DNA from: an uncultured Corynebacterium sp.
Lineage (GTDB): Bacteria > Actinomycetota > Actinomycetes > Mycobacteriales > Mycobacteriaceae
Length of the DNA stretch: 9,022 bases
Reading direction: 5' to 3'
Assembly (NCBI GenBank): GCA_915275065.1
Contig: CAJZGD010000101.1
Coordinates: 1-9,022, forward strand
Below are positions 6,423 to 9,022 of this stretch, in pieces; the first letter of the stretch is position 1, and each line of letters starts with the position of its first letter. Position numbers and translations under genes: made by a program. Under the pieces are notes generated by a model. The model saw only the letters and a list, made by a program, of their open reading frames with translations, searched no databases and was not told the origin of the DNA.

Positions 6423-7217
6423 ATGGATAATGTTTCCCAGACGCTTTTCTATCCGCTCTTCGGTAGAGCGCAAGCGAGCAACCGGTGGCCCGAGCTATTC
6501 CCCGATCCGTGGGCACATAAGGCCATGGAGATTGCGGCGCAGGAAGGCACCACGGCTCAGCCAATGGATGGGTTTCCCGAACTGGTGTACGGCCTGCGGC
6601 ACATGATTCTGGTGCAGGAGGCACGGGCATATTTGGAAACGCACCCGGGTGCCGCGGTCGTCAATATTGGTTGCGGCCTGGACATGCTGGCAGAGGACCT
6701 TTCCGGCCACGAGTGCACCATCTATAACCTGGATCTTCCCGACGTCATCGAGCTACGGCACCGGTGGGTACCCAAGGCAGACAATGAGATTGATCTCCCT
6801 TACTCCGCCACCAATCACGAGTGGTTGAGTAAGGTTGACGCCTCCCGCGGGGTTATTGCCCTGGCTGGGGGCGTGTTTTTCTATTTCCAGGTCGCCGACG
6901 TTTCTTCGCTTATCGACGCCTTCGGCACTGCCTTCCCCGGCGGCCGCATGGTGTATGACGCCGAATCCCCAGACGCCACCAAGCGCAGCGAACGCATGCT
7001 AGAGAAAAAGGGCACCCCCGCGGAAATGCCATTTAAGGTCAAAGACCCATATTCGCCACGGAAATGGAGCACCACCGTCACAAACGTAACCGTGGAGTTT
7101 AGTTTCCTTAACCGGCTAGCCCCAAAGCTCCGCTCCCAATTGCCAATGAGCTACCGCCTGATTTTTCTCATGTTGAAGTGGAATAAAGGCATGTATTTCG
7201 TTCGCGTCGATTTTTAA
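6423..7217 (+). CDS. Class I SAM-dependent methyltransferase, LCM/TcmP-like, copy 1
   Basis: This is a 264-aa enzyme of the leucine carboxyl methyltransferase superfamily, which includes TcmP-type O-methyltransferases acting on small carboxylated or phenolic metabolites. SAM-binding motif I is VVNIGCGLD at residues 79-87. The acidic strand with the family signature, NLDLPDVIELR, is at 102-112. A conserved KVKDPY is at 205-210. There is no signal peptide or membrane segment, so it is cytoplasmic. ATG 6423 lacks a ribosome site but follows a TAGGCT box by 7 nt, suggesting a leaderless start. It is followed after 11 bp by a paralogue of identical length, so the two are probably one transcript. 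The substrate cannot be read from the sequence; the neighbouring ABC exporter suggests a secreted small molecule. The family call is firm, the role is not. Confidence 0.85.
   Translation: MDNVSQTLFYPLFGRAQASNRWPELFPDPWAHKAMEIAAQEGTTAQPMDGFPELVYGLRHMILVQEARAYLETHPGAAVVNIGCGLDMLAEDLSGHECTIYNLDLPDVIELRHRWVPKADNEIDLPYSATNHEWLSKVDASRGVIALAGGVFFYFQVADVSSLIDAFGTAFPGGRMVYDAESPDATKRSERMLEKKGTPAEMPFKVKDPYSPRKWSTTVTNVTVEFSFLNRLAPKLRSQLPMSYRLIFLMLKWNKGMYFVRVDF
6714..6828 (+). repeat. Near-identical block shared with the second methyltransferase (copy 1)
   Basis: This 115-nt stretch matches 7520-7634 with 7 mismatches, all synonymous, including a 39-nt perfect run at 6714-6752. It encodes residues 98-135, identical in both proteins, although the proteins are 61% identical overall. 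Confidence 0.85.
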
Positions 7218-7228
7218 GGAGAATCCCC

Positions 7229-8023
7229 ATGGAAGACGTTTCCCAAACCCTGTTTTACCCACTACTAGGCCGGGCCAAGGCGGCCAGTCAATGGCCCGAC
7301 CTATTCCCCGACCCGTGGGCCACCCAGGCCGCACACATTGCGGCAGCGGAGAAAACACCCGCGCAGCCGCTCGGTACTTTTCCAACACTATGCTACGGGC
7401 TTCGCCACCTGTTTACTGTTCGAGAGATCACCCAGTACCTGGATACGCATCCGGGTGCCGCGGTCGTGAATATTGGCTGTGGCCTCGACGTACTATCCGA
7501 GGACCTTGCCGGCTACGACTGCACCATCTATAACCTGGATCTTCCCGACGTCATCGAGTTGCGGCACCGGTGGGTGCCCAAGGCCGACAACGAGATTGAT
7601 CTGCCCTACTCCGCCACCAATCACGAGTGGTTGACGCAGGTTTCCGGGAAGAAAGGCGTCATCGCCGTGTCCATGGGGGTGTTTTATTATTTGCCAATCC
7701 CCGAAGTAGCGGCACTGATTGATGCGTTTGGCCAGGCATTTCCCGGTAGCCGACTGGTATATGAAACCGCATCCCCCAAGGTGATGCGCGGCAGCGAAAA
7801 ACAAATCGCCCGGCATGGCACCCCCGTGTCCATGCCATTTAAGGTGAAAGACCCATACACACCCCAGGATTGGAGCGACGCGGTGCGGGACTACCATGTC
7901 ACATTCAATTTCCTGGATTACCTCACTGATGAACAGCGAAAACAAATTCCATCACAATACCGAATCCTCTTCGGTTTCTTCGAACGCATTCACGGCATGT
8001 ATGTGGTGAATATGGGATTCTAA
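7229..8023 (+). CDS. Class I SAM-dependent methyltransferase, LCM/TcmP-like, copy 2
   Basis: This paralogue of the preceding gene also has 264 aa and aligns without gaps; I count 161 of 264 identical residues. SAM motif I (VVNIGCGLD, 79-87) and the LDLPDVIELR strand are intact, so both copies should bind SAM. Residues 98-135 are identical in the two copies. Most divergence is at about 61-69, 136-160, 182-201 and 211-253, regions likely to shape the substrate pocket or dimer contact. A strong AAGGAG (7216-7221) lies 7 nt before the ATG and overlaps the stop of copy 1, indicating coupled translation from a single mRNA. It converges on the ABC transporter gene with 12 bp between stops. Two diverged active copies suggest different substrates or a heterodimer; that is inference. 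Confidence 0.85.
   Translation: MEDVSQTLFYPLLGRAKAASQWPDLFPDPWATQAAHIAAAEKTPAQPLGTFPTLCYGLRHLFTVREITQYLDTHPGAAVVNIGCGLDVLSEDLAGYDCTIYNLDLPDVIELRHRWVPKADNEIDLPYSATNHEWLTQVSGKKGVIAVSMGVFYYLPIPEVAALIDAFGQAFPGSRLVYETASPKVMRGSEKQIARHGTPVSMPFKVKDPYTPQDWSDAVRDYHVTFNFLDYLTDEQRKQIPSQYRILFGFFERIHGMYVVNMGF
7520..7634 (+). repeat. Near-identical block shared with the first methyltransferase (copy 2)
   Basis: Partner of 6714-6828 at a fixed offset of 806 bp. The perfect 39-nt run is 7520-7558. The remaining differences are silent third-position changes plus a Leu codon swap (CTA to TTG). Confidence 0.85.
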
Positions 8024-8035
8024 AGTTATAAAGGG

Positions 8036-9022
8036 TTAGCTGGTGGTACGAATCTGCCAATGATGGTGGTACTGGCCGCCAAGCTTCATGAGTTCATCAT
8101 GGGTTCCCTGCTCCACAACCTGCCCGGCTTCGTTCAACACCACGATATGATCAGCATCGCGAATGGTGTTGAGCTGGTGAGCCACGACGATAACGGTGTG
8201 GTCGGTACGAAGCGCATGCATGGTGTCGGTGATGACCCGCTCGGTGACCGCATCCAGGGAGGATGTGGGTTCGTCTAGGGTGATGATGGGGCTATCTTTT
8301 AGCAGGGCACGGGCGATTGCTACGCGTTGTCGTTCCCCACCGGAAAGCAGGGAACCGCCCTCCCCCACATCCATATTCCACCCGTTTTTGTCGATGAGCC
8401 CATCTAAGGCGGCGGCTGTTGCTGCTACCTGGAGTTCCGCATCGGTGGCTGTTGGCCGAGCCAGGAGCAGATTGTCACGGATGGTGCCCTCAATCAGGAA
8501 TGTGTCTTGGAACACGGGTGTGACTAATTGGTTCACTTGTTCGGTACCGATGCTTGGCAGGGGCACCCCACCGATAGAAATTGTGCCGGCATCGGGGTCC
8601 ATAAAGCGGGAAAGCAGCCGCATAATGGTGGTTTTCCCGGCACCGGAGGGGCCGACTACAGCCACAAGAGAATGTTCCGGCACGGTGAAACTAATCTGGC
8701 TTAGGATGCGACTGTCCCCGTAGTGGAAATCAACTCCGGCAAATTCCACATCATGGCTGGTTGGTGTGCCAGGTTTGTTCGGTTCTGAAAGCACCGGAAT
8801 TTCCCGGAGTTTCCGTAGCTCAGCAAGGGTGTTCCTGCCCGAGCTAAAACCACCCGATAAGGCACCAGCGTTGACGATCGGTTCGGTGAAGCAGGACACG
8901 ACAATGAGTAGGGCTACCAGGGTGGCGTAGTCCATACCACCACGAAGCGCGATAATGACCGCCACAATGACGATTGCGGAGAACACTGCTTGCACGAGGC
9001 TGCCGAGAGATCGGAAGAGCGG
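8036..9022 (-). CDS. ABC exporter with fused permease and ATPase (IrtA/IrtB-YbtP/YbtQ-like), N-terminus missing
   Basis: The C-terminal half of a half-transporter that would pump or import a small molecule across the inner membrane. The fragment starts with the last part of the transmembrane domain (hydrophobic runs AVFSAIVIVAVIIAL and ATLVALLIVVSCF), then a linker, then a full nucleotide-binding domain. Walker A GPSGAGKTT is at 8653-8627, signature LSGGERQR at 8347-8324, Walker B LDEPTSSLD at 8278-8252, and the H-loop His in VAHQLNTI at 8179-8177. All catalytic residues are present. The FQDTF...GTIRDNLLL region and VGEGGSLLSGGERQR resemble siderophore-type IrtB/YbtQ proteins more than generic MsbA. 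The frame is open to the window edge, but codons from 9008 on are adapter-like, so trusted sequence ends at 9007. The GTG at 8995 is an internal Val, not a start. A partner subunit probably lies beyond the break. Confidence 0.88.
   Translation of the reverse strand, partial: PLFRSLGSLVQAVFSAIVIVAVIIALRGGMDYATLVALLIVVSCFTEPIVNAGALSGGFSSGRNTLAELRKLREIPVLSEPNKPGTPTSHDVEFAGVDFHYGDSRILSQISFTVPEHSLVAVVGPSGAGKTTIMRLLSRFMDPDAGTISIGGVPLPSIGTEQVNQLVTPVFQDTFLIEGTIRDNLLLARPTATDAELQVAATAAALDGLIDKNGWNMDVGEGGSLLSGGERQRVAIARALLKDSPIITLDEPTSSLDAVTERVITDTMHALRTDHTVIVVAHQLNTIRDADHIVVLNEAGQVVEQGTHDELMKLGGQYHHHWQIRTTS
9008..9022. other. Illumina adapter remnant at contig end
   Basis: AGATCGGAAGAGCGG equals the first 15 bases of the older Illumina paired-end adapter, whose first 13 bases are shared by TruSeq adapters. 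It occupies the exact end of the window. By chance it keeps the ABC transporter frame open. It should be trimmed and not read as genomic sequence. Confidence 0.85.

Noticed and set aside
6423..8023. Assembly duplication explaining the two methyltransferases
   Set aside because: The copies differ at about 39% of residues and have different start contexts, so they are genuine paralogues, not a misassembled repeat.
1..9022. CRISPR arrays, insertion sequences, phage or classical defence genes
   Set aside because: No regularly spaced repeats, transposase or integrase motifs, or defence-associated domains were found on either strand.

Overview
The window looks like a piece of chromosome from Corynebacterium or a close relative in the Mycobacteriales. 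The main evidence is a homodimeric-type pyruvate dehydrogenase E1 (AceE) whose N-terminus and active-site regions read like the corynebacterial enzyme. A DUF3052-type gene is divergent from aceE, an arrangement I recall from mycobacteria and corynebacteria. GC is moderately high, and several genes appear to have leaderless or near-leaderless starts. The last 15 bases match an Illumina paired-end adapter, so the right edge is probably a raw contig end and not natural sequence.

Layout, left to right. (1) 1-193: the Ala/Pro-rich C-terminal tail of an unidentified + strand protein. (2) 209-990: two unrecognised minus-strand genes overlapping by ATGA, convergent with the first. (3) 1021-1058: a perfect 12-bp inverted repeat between those genes and cobD. 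(4) 1081-2181: cobD (cobinamide-phosphate synthase) behind a tRNA-Val(UAC), both minus strand. (5) 2253-2693: the DUF3052-like gene, minus strand. (6) 2694-2974: a divergent regulatory region with a possible 17-codon upstream ORF. (7) 2975-5710: aceE, followed by a strong hairpin at 5723-5766. (8) 5846-6349: a four-helix membrane protein of unknown function. (9) 6423-8023: a tandem pair of paralogous methyltransferases of the LCM/TcmP type, 61% identical by my ungapped count. (10) 8036-9022: the C-terminal half of an ABC exporter resembling IrtA/IrtB and YbtP/YbtQ, minus strand, convergent with the methyltransferases and cut by the contig end.

How the genes work together. aceE is an isolated central-metabolism gene; its E2 and E3 partners are not here. 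cobD is a late cobalamin-biosynthesis step without other cob genes in view. The right end is the most accessory-looking part. Two duplicated small-molecule-type methyltransferases abut an exporter half-transporter, suggesting (by inference only) modification and export of a small metabolite. I see no CRISPR array, insertion sequence, phage gene or recognisable defence system. The best candidates for something undescribed are the methyltransferase pair with its ABC exporter and the two-gene unknown operon at 209-990.
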